In this document: piece after piece, positions 44,661 to 54,163 of the stretch
Numbering within the stretch: position 1 is the first letter of the stretch
Layout of the letters: each line of letters begins with the position of its first letter
DNA from: Patiriisocius sp047731265
GTDB lineage: Bacteria; Bacteroidota; Bacteroidia; Flavobacteriales; Flavobacteriaceae
Direction: 5' to 3'
NCBI RefSeq assembly: GCF_047731265.1
Contig: NZ_CP159835.1
Span: 1,426,001 to 1,490,000 of the forward strand
Length of the DNA stretch: 64,000 nt
Program-made: the position numbers and the translations under genes
Notes under the pieces: model-generated
The model's database searches: none
Told to the model about the DNA's origin: nothing
What the model saw: only the letters and a program-made list of their open reading frames with translations

Positions 44661-45300
44661 TTAAACATTCAGCACCGTAAGTGCATCTTCCAATATTGCA
44701 ATATCAAATCCTCTTGCATTCACAAAAATTGCCAAGACTACATTAGTGCTTTTTTTAGGTTCTTTATAGTACGTTCTTTTAAATATTGAAATACTGTTTA
44801 GGTTATGCTCCATAATTCGAGGCTGGAGCGCCTTCTGTCTGGTCAAAAGGAAATTGATCTCTAATTCCGTTTTCACCTACGTTTACTTTATAGGTAAGAC
44901 TTTTAATTTGAAACTTTGTTGTATTAGATCCCTCTAAACTTGATTTTGAATTGAGATCTATAGTCGCGGGTATGGCTAGCGCATAGGTAGATTCTTCCAT
45001 TCCATTTTGTAAACTAAATTCATTATGGTCTTATAAGGTTAGTGCTATTGGATTATTTTGATTTAAAAGCACCGAAAAGTCAAGCCCCTCTGTATCCATT
45101 TCACTCTGTGATAATCCTAGTGAGCCTGCTAGTGAGACCCTCTTTAAAATGTGAAAATTATTTTCAATTTTAGAGTTTAGATAAAATACTGGATGATAAA
45201 GATGAGAATTCTTTGTCAGATCTATATCTAGATAGTTTTCTCTATAAGTTCCTGCTTTTTAACAAACATTGAGGACATCACCTTTATAGTTAATTCAGTA
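44661..45300 (-). pseudogene. multi-stop remnant of an unrecognised gene
   Basis: Minus-strand reading from about 45290 gives a continuous protein-like frame interrupted by TGA/TAA codons: YKGDVLNVC*, KAGTYRENYLDIDLTKNSHLYHPVFYLNSK..., VSLAGSLGLSQSEMDTEGLDFSVLLNQ, a stop, then HNEFSLQNGMEESTYALAIPATID and NGIRDQFPFDQTEGAPASNYG. After that the frame shifts and continues as YYKEPKKSTNVVLAIFVNARGFDIAILEDALTVLN. At least three stops and one frameshift, so dead. I do not recognise the family. Confidence 0.5.
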
Positions 45301-45404
45301 TTTTTGAATTAGTAAGAGCGGGTGAAATATTTTAAATAACTTTAGCACACTTTAAACTTCTAAATTCCCCGAAGGGATGCCTTCGGCAAGTCACTTTTCC
45401 AACA

Positions 45405-45854
45405 ATGATTGAACCTTACGACGACACTTATTTTATGAACCGCGCTTTGCAAGAAGCCCAAGAAGCATACAAACAAGGAGAAGTTCCTATTGGCGCTGTC
45501 ATTGTCATTGATAATAAAATAATTGCACGCGCGCACAATTTTACAGAACGTCTCAATGATGTAACGGCACATGCAGAGATGCAAGCCATCACTGCCGCTG
45601 CAAATTTTTTAGGAGGCAAGTATTTAAAGAAATGTACCTTATATGTAACTGTAGAGCCTTGCCAAATGTGTGCCGGTGCTCTTTTTTGGAGTCAAATTTC
45701 TAAAATTGTCTATGGTACGCGTGATTTACAAAGAGGTTGTATTGCGATGGGAACAACATTGCATCCTAAAACCAAAATGGAAGGTGGTATTCTTGCCGAA
45801 GAATGCGCCGCATTACTAAAGCGCTTTTTTATAGAAAAAAGAAATTTTAATTGA
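45405..45854 (+). CDS. tadA: tRNA-specific adenosine deaminase
   Basis: Converts A34 to inosine in tRNA-Arg(ACG). 149 aa. Zinc/catalytic motifs HAEMQAI (about 56-62, catalytic Glu) and PCQMCAGAL (about 86-94, two zinc Cys). N-terminal DDTYFMNRALQEAQEAYKQGEVPIGAVIV is characteristic of TadA rather than guanine deaminase. A short palindromic CCGAAGGGATGCCTTCGG lies 25-45 nt upstream of the ATG. Confidence 0.93.
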   Translation: MIEPYDDTYFMNRALQEAQEAYKQGEVPIGAVIVIDNKIIARAHNFTERLNDVTAHAEMQAITAAANFLGGKYLKKCTLYVTVEPCQMCAGALFWSQISKIVYGTRDLQRGCIAMGTTLHPKTKMEGGILAEECAALLKRFFIEKRNFN

Positions 45855-46273
45855 TGTTTACCAAAGTGAACAACCGCGTTGCTTTTTATAAAAATAAATT
45901 TACAGATCCGCTTTTAGTCACAATAGTTGAAATGTCCTAATCGATTTCATCTTTAGCTGTTGTTGGACGTTTTGACTCACAGCCTGTCCCTATTTTACAA
46001 CGGGAACCGTCTTGCTAGCAAGTCTGCACGATCCGCGAATAAATAGTTTTTAAAATAGTTATACCAGTAATGAAAAAGTCTTGATTCGTGCAATGACCGC
46101 GGTGAATGATAGAGGTTCAAAACGGTCCAGACTTCTAAGGGAAAAATCTAATTAACGAAAAATTTCAGAATATTTATCAATCCTGGCTGGCTCAAGTAAA
46201 GGAATATTTGGCATTTAAATATATGATGTTAATTATTTAGGATTGATCAAGAGTAACCATAAATGTATCCTAT
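45855..46273. other. non-coding region after tadA
   Basis: About 420 bp with stops in all frames, no RNA gene, no repeat array and no recognisable remnant. It ends at the cspA terminator. Confidence 0.4.
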
Positions 46274-46305
46274 AAAAAAATCCCAATCAATTGAGTGGGA
46301 TTTTT
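46274..46305 (-). terminator. intrinsic terminator of cspA
   Basis: AAATCCCA and TGGGATTT arms around a 10-nt AT-rich loop, with A7 on the left (T run on the minus strand), about 50 nt after the cspA stop. Confidence 0.75.
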
Positions 46306-46353
46306 AATCAATAGTAAAAGATATATCTTATATAAATTAAATTTATATTATTC

Positions 46354-46545
46354 CTAGATAACACGCACTTGACCTGCTACCGTTCCTTTTCTGCCTTCTT
46401 CTTCAACATATTCTACTTTATCACCCTCATTAAGCGCTTCGCCGCTGAGTCCTGTGATGTGCACAAAAATATCTTTTCCAGTGTCATCATTCGTGATAAA
46501 ACCGAAACCTTTTGATTCGTTAAAAAATTTTACTGTTCCTTCCAT
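46354..46545 (-). CDS. cspA: cold-shock domain protein
   Basis: 63-aa single cold-shock domain that binds single-stranded RNA/DNA. RNP1-like KGFGFI (about 12-17) and RNP2-like DIFVHITGL (about 25-33) are present, and GTVKFFNESKGFG opens the protein. A TACATTTA box lies about 30 nt upstream. Its own terminator follows. Confidence 0.96.
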   Translation of the reverse strand: MEGTVKFFNESKGFGFITNDDTGKDIFVHITGLSGEALNEGDKVEYVEEEGRKGTVAGQVRVI

Positions 46546-46637
46546 TGTAATGTAAATAAATTAATAATTACGTAAATGTAGTTAAAATTTAACACCCTAT
46601 TTATTTAAAGGTCAAATTTTTAAGATTATCAAAATAA

Positions 46638-46883
46638 TTATAACTTATTGTTATCTGTGTAGTTGCGCATTTTATAGATGTTGTCTTTGTCCAGCATATA
46701 GTTGCTTACTTTTTTGTCTTTCCAGCGATGGTACACAAAAGCGGGCATCCATAAAAGGAATAAAAAAACGACCCCTAAACCTATAAAAAGATGCTTTTTT
46801 TCAGGATCTTCATCACCTATATAAAAACCATAAATAGCTGAAATTACCGCAAGGAAAAATAGAATGTAGAGTGCTGCTTTCAT
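46638..46883 (-). CDS. 81-aa two-helix membrane protein
   Basis: Two hydrophobic segments, ALYILFFLAVISAIYGFYIG and HLFIGLGVVFLFLLWMPAFVY, separated by DEDPEKK, then a basic, polar cytoplasmic tail (HRWKDKKVSNYMLDKDN...). Starts 7 nt after the TPR lipoprotein stop, so it is third in a three-gene operon. Function unknown. Confidence 0.78.
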   Translation of the reverse strand: MKAALYILFFLAVISAIYGFYIGDEDPEKKHLFIGLGVVFLFLLWMPAFVYHRWKDKKVSNYMLDKDNIYKMRNYTDNNKL

Positions 46884-46890
46884 TTTAAAT

Positions 46891-47751
46891 TTATTTAATG
46901 GTTAAACAATTATCAATTTGAATTGAGAGTGACTGGATATCCTCAGCATATAGTTGATGTAAAACCTCTGTATAATCGTGTTTGTAAAAATTTTCTGCTT
47001 CAAAATTTGAGGTAGCTAAAAGAATACTTTTTCTTGCTGCTTCACAGTATCCATTTTTTAGCAATAGGGCTGCTTTGTAATAATGGCCATCTGCGGTAAC
47101 ACCTCTTGTGTATTTTAAATAGGTGTCGATTGCTTTTTCACTTTCGGTTAGTTGATTGTCCTTAAATAAAGCGATCCCTTTATATAAAAAAGCAGTTGGT
47201 TCTGCCCAATCTTCACCAGTTTCCGCAGTGATGGTTTCAATATATTCATCAAAATAGGCAACTGATGTTTCATAATCTATAAGTCCTAAATACGCAATTC
47301 CGCGCCAATAGTCTACGCTTTGCCCTTGCGGAGCATCTTTAAAATTGAGGGTTAGTGTATCGCTGGCGTTAAAGTCTGCAATTGCTTTTTCATAATCTCG
47401 ATAAAACTGAAGGTACAAATAGCCACGCCAAGGCACCCATATTTTTGGATTGCAGGCTACTGCTTTGTCAAATTTTGGTTTCCATTCGTCAATCATTCCC
47501 CTTTTTAAATAGGCAACCGAAAGTTCTCGAACGGCATCGCAATTTGTTGGATCCATCGCAGCGGCTTCTTGTAATTTTGTCATTATCGCCGGCGATCCTT
47601 GTCCGATGTGCAAGCTTTCTGCTTCTTGATATAGGGCAAGTGACTGTTGTTTTCTTTCTTCGGCAGTCATTTTTGAAATATCATTGCCACAAGAAATAAA
47701 CAAAGTTGCTAGTAATAATAAGCTAAGGTAATATTTCGGTAATTTCTCCAT
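46891..47751 (-). CDS. TPR-repeat lipoprotein
   Basis: 286 aa lipoprotein with lipobox LFISC (Cys about 21) and tetratricopeptide-like helical pairs (ALYQEAESLHIGQGSPAIMTKLQEAAAMDPTNCDAVRELS; GMIDEWKPKFDKAVACNPKIW; YWRGIAYLGLIDYETSVAYFDEYI). Likely periplasm-facing, scaffolding protein interactions. Its start overlaps the preceding gene by 29 nt, indicating translational coupling. Confidence 0.85.
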   Translation of the reverse strand: MEKLPKYYLSLLLLATLFISCGNDISKMTAEERKQQSLALYQEAESLHIGQGSPAIMTKLQEAAAMDPTNCDAVRELSVAYLKRGMIDEWKPKFDKAVACNPKIWVPWRGYLYLQFYRDYEKAIADFNASDTLTLNFKDAPQGQSVDYWRGIAYLGLIDYETSVAYFDEYIETITAETGEDWAEPTAFLYKGIALFKDNQLTESEKAIDTYLKYTRGVTADGHYYKAALLLKNGYCEAARKSILLATSNFEAENFYKHDYTEVLHQLYAEDIQSLSIQIDNCLTIK

Positions 47752-48268
47752 CTTTTAATTTATAAGAAACATACATGTAATAGTCTACAGGGTTTTCTCT
47801 AACATTTATAGTATTCCAGTGTTCTGGTTTTGCTGTAAGTGCTAATAATTGATCAACCAGTCTTTTTGAAAATTGCGTGGGATTATAAGCTTCGTCTACT
47901 TGAATAATTTTAAACCAGCCGGGATTTCCTTCGCAAGAGACTAAAAATCTAAAATTTAAATAGCCAGAATCTTTATATTTTTCATTTTTGTAGCTTGCTA
48001 GGATATTATTTCTAAATTGTTTTTTATTTCCTGCATAGCCTTCTTCGGCAGCGCCGTGGTGCACATAATAAATTGCTTCCGCATCACAAAGCGTGTACAC
48101 ATCATTTAATGTAGCATTTTCTTGATCTATGTATGCTATGTAATTTGGATAATAAATTTCATCTACAGGAAATTTATTCGCATAGTATAGATATCCGCCA
48201 AAGGCAGCGAGTATTGTAAAGATAAAAAACCCTAAAACTATATAAACGACTATTTTAAGAATTCGCAT
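47723..48268 (-). CDS. membrane-anchored TonB C-terminal-like protein
   Basis: 181 aa: an N-terminal membrane helix (about 5-29), then a domain with SGYLNFRFLVSCEGNPGWFKIIQVDEAYNPTQFSKRLVDQLLAL, resembling the beta-alpha-beta layout of TonB C-terminal domains in flavobacteria, and ending DYYMYVSYKLKDGEITEILP. It lacks a proline-rich linker, so it is not a classical TonB. First gene of the operon with the TPR lipoprotein and the two-helix protein. Function unknown. Confidence 0.72.
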   Translation of the reverse strand: MRILKIVVYIVLGFFIFTILAAFGGYLYYANKFPVDEIYYPNYIAYIDQENATLNDVYTLCDAEAIYYVHHGAAEEGYAGNKKQFRNNILASYKNEKYKDSGYLNFRFLVSCEGNPGWFKIIQVDEAYNPTQFSKRLVDQLLALTAKPEHWNTINVRENPVDYYMYVSYKLKDGEITEILP

Positions 48269-48289
48269 AGGTTTAAATATAATTAAAGA

Positions 48290-48322
48290 TAACCTCGCAG
48301 GTTTTCAAAACCTGTGAGGTCT
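48290..48322. repeat. palindromic intergenic repeat (possible terminator of aspS)
   Basis: ACCTCGCAGGTTTT-C-AAAACCTGTGAGGTC: an inverted repeat of about 14 bp per arm with one mismatch, 7 nt after the aspS stop. The phrase AACCTGTGAGGTT is a familiar dispersed palindrome in flavobacterial genomes. A U tract is not evident on the aspS side. Confidence 0.6.
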
Positions 48323-48328
48323 TAATTT

Positions 48329-50086
48329 TTATTTCTTCGGAAGTGTTACCGCAAGATTCAACTCAGTTAGTTGCGCTTGGTCTAATGGTGCTGGTGCATC
48401 TATCATTACATCGCGACCACTATTGTTTTTTGGGAAAGCAATAAAATCACGAATCGTTTCCTGCCCTCCAAGAATTGCAACCAACCTGTCTAATCCAAAT
48501 GCAATGCCCCCGTGTGGTGGTGCACCGTATTCAAAAGCGTCCATTAAGAAACCAAATTGTGCCCTTGCCTCTTCATCACTAAAACCAAGATGTTTGAGCA
48601 TAATAGCTTGTGTTTTTTTATCGTGAATTCTTATAGAACCTCCGCCTATTTCGTTTCCATTTAAAACTAAATCATAAGCGTTTGCTTTAACTTCTCCAGG
48701 GTTTGAATCTAATAATTCTAATTGCCCAGGTTTTGGCGAAGTAAATGGGTGGTGCATTGCGTGGTAGTGTCCCGTTTCTTCATCAAGCTCCAATAATGGA
48801 AAATCTACGACCCATAATGGTGCAAACTCATCTGCTTTACGCAGGCCTAATTCCGATGCTAAATGCATTCTAAGAGCGCTCATTTGTGCTCTTACTTTAT
48901 TCGTTTCTCCAGAAAGCACACACACTAAGTCACCTGTTTTTGCCCCAGTACCTTCAGCCCATTTTGCCAAGTCATCTTGGTCGTAAAATTTATCTACAGA
49001 AGATTTAAAAGAGCCATCATCATTGCAACGGCTATAGATCATTCCTAAAGCCCCTACTTGAGGTCGCTTTATCCAATTTATCAATGTATCTATTTCTTTA
49101 CGGGTATATTTATTTCCTCCAGGGACCGCGATACCAATAACCAATTCTGCATTATTAAAAACACCAAAGTCTTTGTGTTGTGCTACTTTATTTAATACGC
49201 CAAACTGCATTCCAAAACGAATGTCTGGCTTGTCGTTACCGTACAAACGCATCGCATCGTCATATTGCATTCTTGGGAATTCGCCTATTTCAATACCGTT
49301 TATTTCTTTTAGTAAATGTCTGGTTAAGCCCTCGAACATATTTAAAATATCTTCTTGCTCAACGAAAGCCATTTCGCAGTCAATTTGTGTAAATTCTGGC
49401 TGGCGATCCGCTCTTAAATCTTCATCTCTAAAACATTTTACAATTTGAAAATACTTGTCGAGCCCACCTACCATAAGCAATTGCTTAAAGGTCTGAGGAG
49501 ACTGCGGCAGGGCATAGAACTGTCCTTCGTTCATTCTTGAAGGCACCACAAAATCACGAGCACCTTCCGGCGTAGACTTAATTAGATAAGGTGTTTCAAC
49601 ATCTACAAAACCTTGTTCTGAAAGATAGTTGCGTACCGCCATAGAAACCTTGTGACGGAATATAAGATTTTCGCGAACTGGGTTACGACGAATGTCTAAA
49701 TAACGATATTTCATTCTTAAATCTTCACCGCCATCCGTTTCGTTTTCAATAGTAAACGGGGGAGTTAAAGACTCGTTTAGGACGGTGACTTTTTTTACTA
49801 AGATTTCAATATCACCCGTGGGCATATTTGGATTTTTAGATTCACGCTCAATAACATCCCCTGTAATTTGAATCACAAACTCACGACCCAATTTTTGGGC
49901 TTGCTTCATCATTTCTTTTGGCGTTCTTTCTTCATCAAAGACAAGTTGTGTAATGCCGTAGCGATCTCTTAAATCTACCCAAACAATAAAACCTTTATCA
50001 CGTGCTTTTTGCACCCATCCAGATAGTGTAACTTCTTGTCCTATGTTTTCAGCACTTAATTCGCCGTTTGTATGTGTTCTATACAT
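48329..50086 (-). CDS. aspS: aspartyl-tRNA synthetase
   Basis: Class IIb synthetase, 585 aa, bacterial type. N-terminal OB-fold anticodon domain (EVTLSGWVQKARDKGFIVWVDLRDRYG), catalytic motif 2 (KCFRDEDLRADRQPEFTQIDCEM), the bacterial GAD insertion (about 280-410) and motif 3 (APPHGGIAFGLDRLVAILGG). Whether it discriminates tRNA-Asn cannot be read from this window. Confidence 0.98.
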   Translation of the reverse strand: MYRTHTNGELSAENIGQEVTLSGWVQKARDKGFIVWVDLRDRYGITQLVFDEERTPKEMMKQAQKLGREFVIQITGDVIERESKNPNMPTGDIEILVKKVTVLNESLTPPFTIENETDGGEDLRMKYRYLDIRRNPVRENLIFRHKVSMAVRNYLSEQGFVDVETPYLIKSTPEGARDFVVPSRMNEGQFYALPQSPQTFKQLLMVGGLDKYFQIVKCFRDEDLRADRQPEFTQIDCEMAFVEQEDILNMFEGLTRHLLKEINGIEIGEFPRMQYDDAMRLYGNDKPDIRFGMQFGVLNKVAQHKDFGVFNNAELVIGIAVPGGNKYTRKEIDTLINWIKRPQVGALGMIYSRCNDDGSFKSSVDKFYDQDDLAKWAEGTGAKTGDLVCVLSGETNKVRAQMSALRMHLASELGLRKADEFAPLWVVDFPLLELDEETGHYHAMHHPFTSPKPGQLELLDSNPGEVKANAYDLVLNGNEIGGGSIRIHDKKTQAIMLKHLGFSDEEARAQFGFLMDAFEYGAPPHGGIAFGLDRLVAILGGQETIRDFIAFPKNNSGRDVMIDAPAPLDQAQLTELNLAVTLPKK

Positions 50087-50461
50087 CTTCTAAAAATTTG
50101 CTCAAAAATAAGAAGATATACCCATAGATGTTGAAAATGATGGATTAATAATTCTAGTTTTTCGGGAAAAAGAAGCAAAATAAGTTTCCTTGAAAAACAT
50201 TTAGACTTTTTAATAGGGTTCAATACAAATTTCAACAAGTAATGCTTTGAATGAAAATTATAAATGATTGTATATCAACTGTTGAAAAAGCTGTTGAAAA
50301 CAAAATGTAAATTCTCAATGTAAATGAGAAGAAGAACCGTATTTTTAGTCTTTAGTAATTACACTTAAAGTTCTATAATGGGAAGCTAATTAACTAACAG
50401 GGATGTTAGCCGCTTATGCCAAAAAGACGTTTTAGCCTACATGATTATAGTCTTTCATACT
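50087..50461. other. non-coding AT-rich spacer
   Basis: About 375 bp between the RND pump terminator and aspS. No ORF with protein-like composition. A weak hairpin TAACTAACA-GGGA-TGTTAGC near 50390-50415 is the only structured piece; it could belong to a small RNA but there is no promoter evidence. Confidence 0.35.
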
Positions 50462-50493
50462 AAAAGTCGCCTATATTATTATAGGCGACTTTT
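50462..50493. terminator. intrinsic terminator of the RND efflux operon
   Basis: Perfect 14-bp stem AAAAGTCGCCTATA-TTAT-TATAGGCGACTTTT, 22 nt past the RND pump stop codon; symmetric A and T tracts let it act in both directions. Confidence 0.9.
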
Positions 50494-50514
50494 TGATTTT
50501 ATATTTATAAAATA

Positions 50515-53500
50515 TTATTCTGCCGCTTCTACATTAATGTCATCATTGTCTTCCGCTGAAGGATTGTTGCGATAGTGTCTCCACATCTTTAATCTCGTCG
50601 CTAAATAGAATAAAATAGGAACGACAATTAAAGTAAGGAAGGTGGCAATTATAAGTCCGTAGATTACCGTCCAAGCCAATGGTCCCCAGAATATAACATT
50701 GTCACCGCCCATATAAATATTGGCGTCAAATTCGCTAACGAGTGTAAAAAAGTTAATGTTTAAGCCTATTGCTAGCGGGATCAATCCTAAAATAGTGGTA
50801 ATTGCAGTTAGCAGTACCGGCCTTAAACGCGCTTTACCAGCCTTAATAATGCTCGCTAACAAATCTTCTTTACTCAAATATTCATCTTCGTTGATATCAA
50901 GTTTGTTTTTCTTCCTATCGATGAGAAGTTGCGCATAATCCAGTAGTACTACACCATTATTTACAACAATACCAGCCAACGAAATAATCCCCATCATCGT
51001 CATCATTATAACAAATGGAGATCCTGAAATTACAATACCGCCAAATACTCCAATAAAACTTAGGAAGATAGCAATCATAATAATTAAGGGCTTTGAAAGA
51101 GAATTAAACTGAAATATCAAAATCAAGAAGATCAACCCTAACCCGCTAAAGAATGCACCCATCAAAAAGGTCATTTGTTTATTTTGCTCTTCAATTTGTC
51201 CGGTAAAATCTATCTTAATATTGTCTGGTATTCCATCAAAATTTCGCATTTCATTTTGAACCTGTGCAACCACTGCACCCGCATCTGTATAGCCAGGCGC
51301 TAAAGCAGAATAAACGGTTACAACGCGGCGTGTGTCCCGATGCTTGATGGCACTAAAACCAGAGCTGTTTTTTTGTGTAGCCACTGCTGAAACAGGAATC
51401 TCACGCAATTGTCCTGTATTAGTTCTAAATGTCATGGTTTGATTGAAAAGTGCACTGGAATTGTACCTGCTACTCTCATTAAAACGGATGTAGATATCAT
51501 AATCTTCTCCATCTTCTTTATAAACCCCGGCTTTTGTACCGAATAATGAGTTGCGCAGTTGTGTTCCAACTTGTCCAGCGCTAACCCCTAATTCTCCTGC
51601 TTTTTCGCGGTCTATAGAAACTTGCATTGCAGGCTTATCTTTGTTTACGTCAATTTTTAATTCATCTATTGCAGCAATATTTTTACTGTTGATGTATTCA
51701 CGCATAGTCTCTGCTGCAGCGATTAATTCGATGTAGTCTTCGCCTTCCAATTCGATGTTAATTGGGGGGCCAGAAGGAGGTCCATTAAGATCTTTCTCGA
51801 CTGAAATAAGAACACCAGGATAAATGCCAACCAATGCTTCTTGTACTTTTTTACGCAGGAACTCGCTATCTTTCCCGTTCCGGTATTTATACTCGCGCAT
51901 AGAGGCAGTAATCTTTCCTTTATGGGGCATTTCGGCTGCTGAGCCTCCATCAGTTTGAGGGTTTCCCGCGCCTTCACCTACTTGTGAAACAGCACTTTCT
52001 ACTAAGAAATTTTCTCCATCTTCTATGTACTCTGGATCATTGAGTACAGTATATACCTTCTCCTCGATTTCTCTTGTCATAACATTGGTCTTTTCAATAT
52101 CTGTTCCTTGAGGATACTCGATGTAGACAATAATTTGATTGGGTTTATTGTCTGGAAAAAATTCAATTTTTGTTCGTTGAGAGTCTACGGAAGCACCAAA
52201 GGCTACAAAAGCACCAATGAGTAATAAGAAAGTTCCGCCCACAATAAATCCGGGGCGATTCTTTTTAAAAGCTTTAGTAAGGTTGCGTTCGTACCAATTT
52301 TCTAGGCGCACCAAAGTTTTTGTTTGAAACCTATTGGCCATTTTCCGAAGGATAAATCTATATACCCACAACATCAGAACTGTAAATAGCATTATTGTAC
52401 CCAACCCTCTATATGCGCCTCCAAACACTAAAATAATAGCACCCACGAATCCAACAATGGCTGAAATTATGATAATATTACGCTGTGGCATATCTTTATC
52501 CTCAGTAGTCATAAATTGAGATACTAAAACTGAATTGAAAAAGATTGCGACAAATAAAGAAGAGCCCAAAACTACAGATAGTGTAATAGGGAAATATTTC
52601 ATAAACTGCCCCATCACTCCTGGCCAGAGTCCTAAAGGAATAAAAGCCGCTACAGTAGTTGCTGTAGAAATAATAATAGGTATGGCAATTTCTCCAATTC
52701 CCTTTTTTGCAGCTTCTAAGCGGCTCAAGCCTTCTTCATCCATTAATCTGTAGACATTTTCTACTACAACAATACCATTATCTACGAGCATCCCCAGTCC
52801 CATAATGAGTCCAAAGAGTATCATCGTGTTCATAGTGTAGCCAAGGAAACTCAAAATCATCAATGACATAAACATAGACATAGGTATTGCGAAACCAACA
52901 AAGAGTGCGTTTTTAAAACCTAGGAAAAACATCAAAACGACAACTACGAGAATAATACCGAAGATGATATTATTTACAAGATCATCTACCTGCCCAATTG
53001 TTTTTGTAGATTGGTCATTGGAAACCGTTAATTTTAGATTTTTTGGGAGTACATTGGCTATCGCGTCTGCTACAATGAGTTCAATTTTTTCAGCAGCCGT
53101 CACCATGTTTTGGCCAGATCTTTTTTTAACGTCGAGCATTACAACCCTTTCACCAAATTCTCTCGCATAAGTGGTGCGGTCTTTTTCATGAAATGTAACC
53201 GTTGCAATATCTTTTAAATAAACAATGTTTCCATCCTGAGAGCTTACAACAAAATTTTCTAATTGATCCGGATCGTTGATTTCACCAATAATTCGAATAG
53301 TTCGTCTTTGTCCGCTTGCAATAAAATTACCTGCAGACATTGTCATGTTGCCATTGGTGATTGCATTTTGAATATCATTAAAACTCACCGAAGAGGCCAT
53401 CATTTTATAAATATCCACGGCGACTTCTACTTCTTTTTCCTGTGCGCCACGGATATCTACCTTTTTAATTTCGGGAAGGTTTTCAATCTCATCTTGTAAA

Positions 53501-54027
53501 TACTCTCCGTATTCCTTGAGCTTTGCAACCGTATAATCTCCAGATAAATTAATGTTGAGAATAGGCATTTCTTCACTCATGCTCAACTCAAAAACATTGG
53601 GTTCGACTTTTGCACCATTAAATGTGGGCCAATCTTCTCCAGAAGTTTCGCTGTCTATTTCATCCTTTACCTTCTGCTTTGCTAGCTCTACCGAAACCCC
53701 TTCATCAAATTCAATAATAACCATCGAGTAATCTTCTTGCGACGTGGACGTTATTTCAACCACATTACTCACCGTTTTTAATTTATCCTCTAGCGGATTT
53801 GTGATTAGTTTTTCAATATCCTCAGCTGTGTTTCCTGGAAATAGGGAGCTAATATAAATTTTGGTTTCTCGTATTTCTGGGAAGTTTTCGCGCGGCATAT
53901 TAAAGTATGCCTGAAATCCTAGATATAAAATAAGCGCCATCAACATATAGATGGTCGTCTTATTATTAATTGCCCAAGAAGATAACTTGAACTCTTTCTC
54001 GGTATTTTGTTTCTTTTTAGTTGCCAT
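50515..54027 (-). CDS. RND-family efflux transporter (AcrB/MexF-like inner-membrane pump)
   Basis: 1170 aa from ATG 54027 (a GTG 9 nt upstream is less likely). Standard RND layout: first helix (about 20-40), large periplasmic loop with NMPRENFPEIRETKIYISSLFPGNTAEDIEKLI, helices 2-6 including GLIMGLGMLVDNGIVVVENVYRLMDEEG (proton-relay Asp), a second periplasmic loop and helices 8-12 with GIISLAGIVVNNGVVLLDYAQ. Acidic C-terminal tail. Last gene of tetR-tolC-MFP-RND. Substrate unknown; drugs, lipids or metals are possible, and the sequence lacks the Met-rich signature of Cu/Ag pumps. Confidence 0.95.
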   Translation of the reverse strand: MATKKKQNTEKEFKLSSWAINNKTTIYMLMALILYLGFQAYFNMPRENFPEIRETKIYISSLFPGNTAEDIEKLITNPLEDKLKTVSNVVEITSTSQEDYSMVIIEFDEGVSVELAKQKVKDEIDSETSGEDWPTFNGAKVEPNVFELSMSEEMPILNINLSGDYTVAKLKEYGEYLQDEIENLPEIKKVDIRGAQEKEVEVAVDIYKMMASSVSFNDIQNAITNGNMTMSAGNFIASGQRRTIRIIGEINDPDQLENFVVSSQDGNIVYLKDIATVTFHEKDRTTYAREFGERVVMLDVKKRSGQNMVTAAEKIELIVADAIANVLPKNLKLTVSNDQSTKTIGQVDDLVNNIIFGIILVVVVLMFFLGFKNALFVGFAIPMSMFMSLMILSFLGYTMNTMILFGLIMGLGMLVDNGIVVVENVYRLMDEEGLSRLEAAKKGIGEIAIPIIISTATTVAAFIPLGLWPGVMGQFMKYFPITLSVVLGSSLFVAIFFNSVLVSQFMTTEDKDMPQRNIIIISAIVGFVGAIILVFGGAYRGLGTIMLFTVLMLWVYRFILRKMANRFQTKTLVRLENWYERNLTKAFKKNRPGFIVGGTFLLLIGAFVAFGASVDSQRTKIEFFPDNKPNQIIVYIEYPQGTDIEKTNVMTREIEEKVYTVLNDPEYIEDGENFLVESAVSQVGEGAGNPQTDGGSAAEMPHKGKITASMREYKYRNGKDSEFLRKKVQEALVGIYPGVLISVEKDLNGPPSGPPINIELEGEDYIELIAAAETMREYINSKNIAAIDELKIDVNKDKPAMQVSIDREKAGELGVSAGQVGTQLRNSLFGTKAGVYKEDGEDYDIYIRFNESSRYNSSALFNQTMTFRTNTGQLREIPVSAVATQKNSSGFSAIKHRDTRRVVTVYSALAPGYTDAGAVVAQVQNEMRNFDGIPDNIKIDFTGQIEEQNKQMTFLMGAFFSGLGLIFLILIFQFNSLSKPLIIMIAIFLSFIGVFGGIVISGSPFVIMMTMMGIISLAGIVVNNGVVLLDYAQLLIDRKKNKLDINEDEYLSKEDLLASIIKAGKARLRPVLLTAITTILGLIPLAIGLNINFFTLVSEFDANIYMGGDNVIFWGPLAWTVIYGLIIATFLTLIVVPILFYLATRLKMWRHYRNNPSAEDNDDINVEAAE

Positions 54028-54163
54028 AATATTCACCCACAGTTGGTTACTTAATTAATTTCTTATATTTAATAATTGCTACTGTCTTATGGGGGAGTAA
54101 AAGTGAGCTAATGGTAGTAGTCCCAATTTTATAAACCCATAATTCTGAATTCAAAATTCTCGA

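Noticed and set aside
45360..45395. Riboswitch or attenuator before tadA
   Set aside because: The CCGAAGG/CCTTCGG palindrome is short and resembles intergenic phrases seen elsewhere (for example near 44540); no ligand-binding fold is evident.
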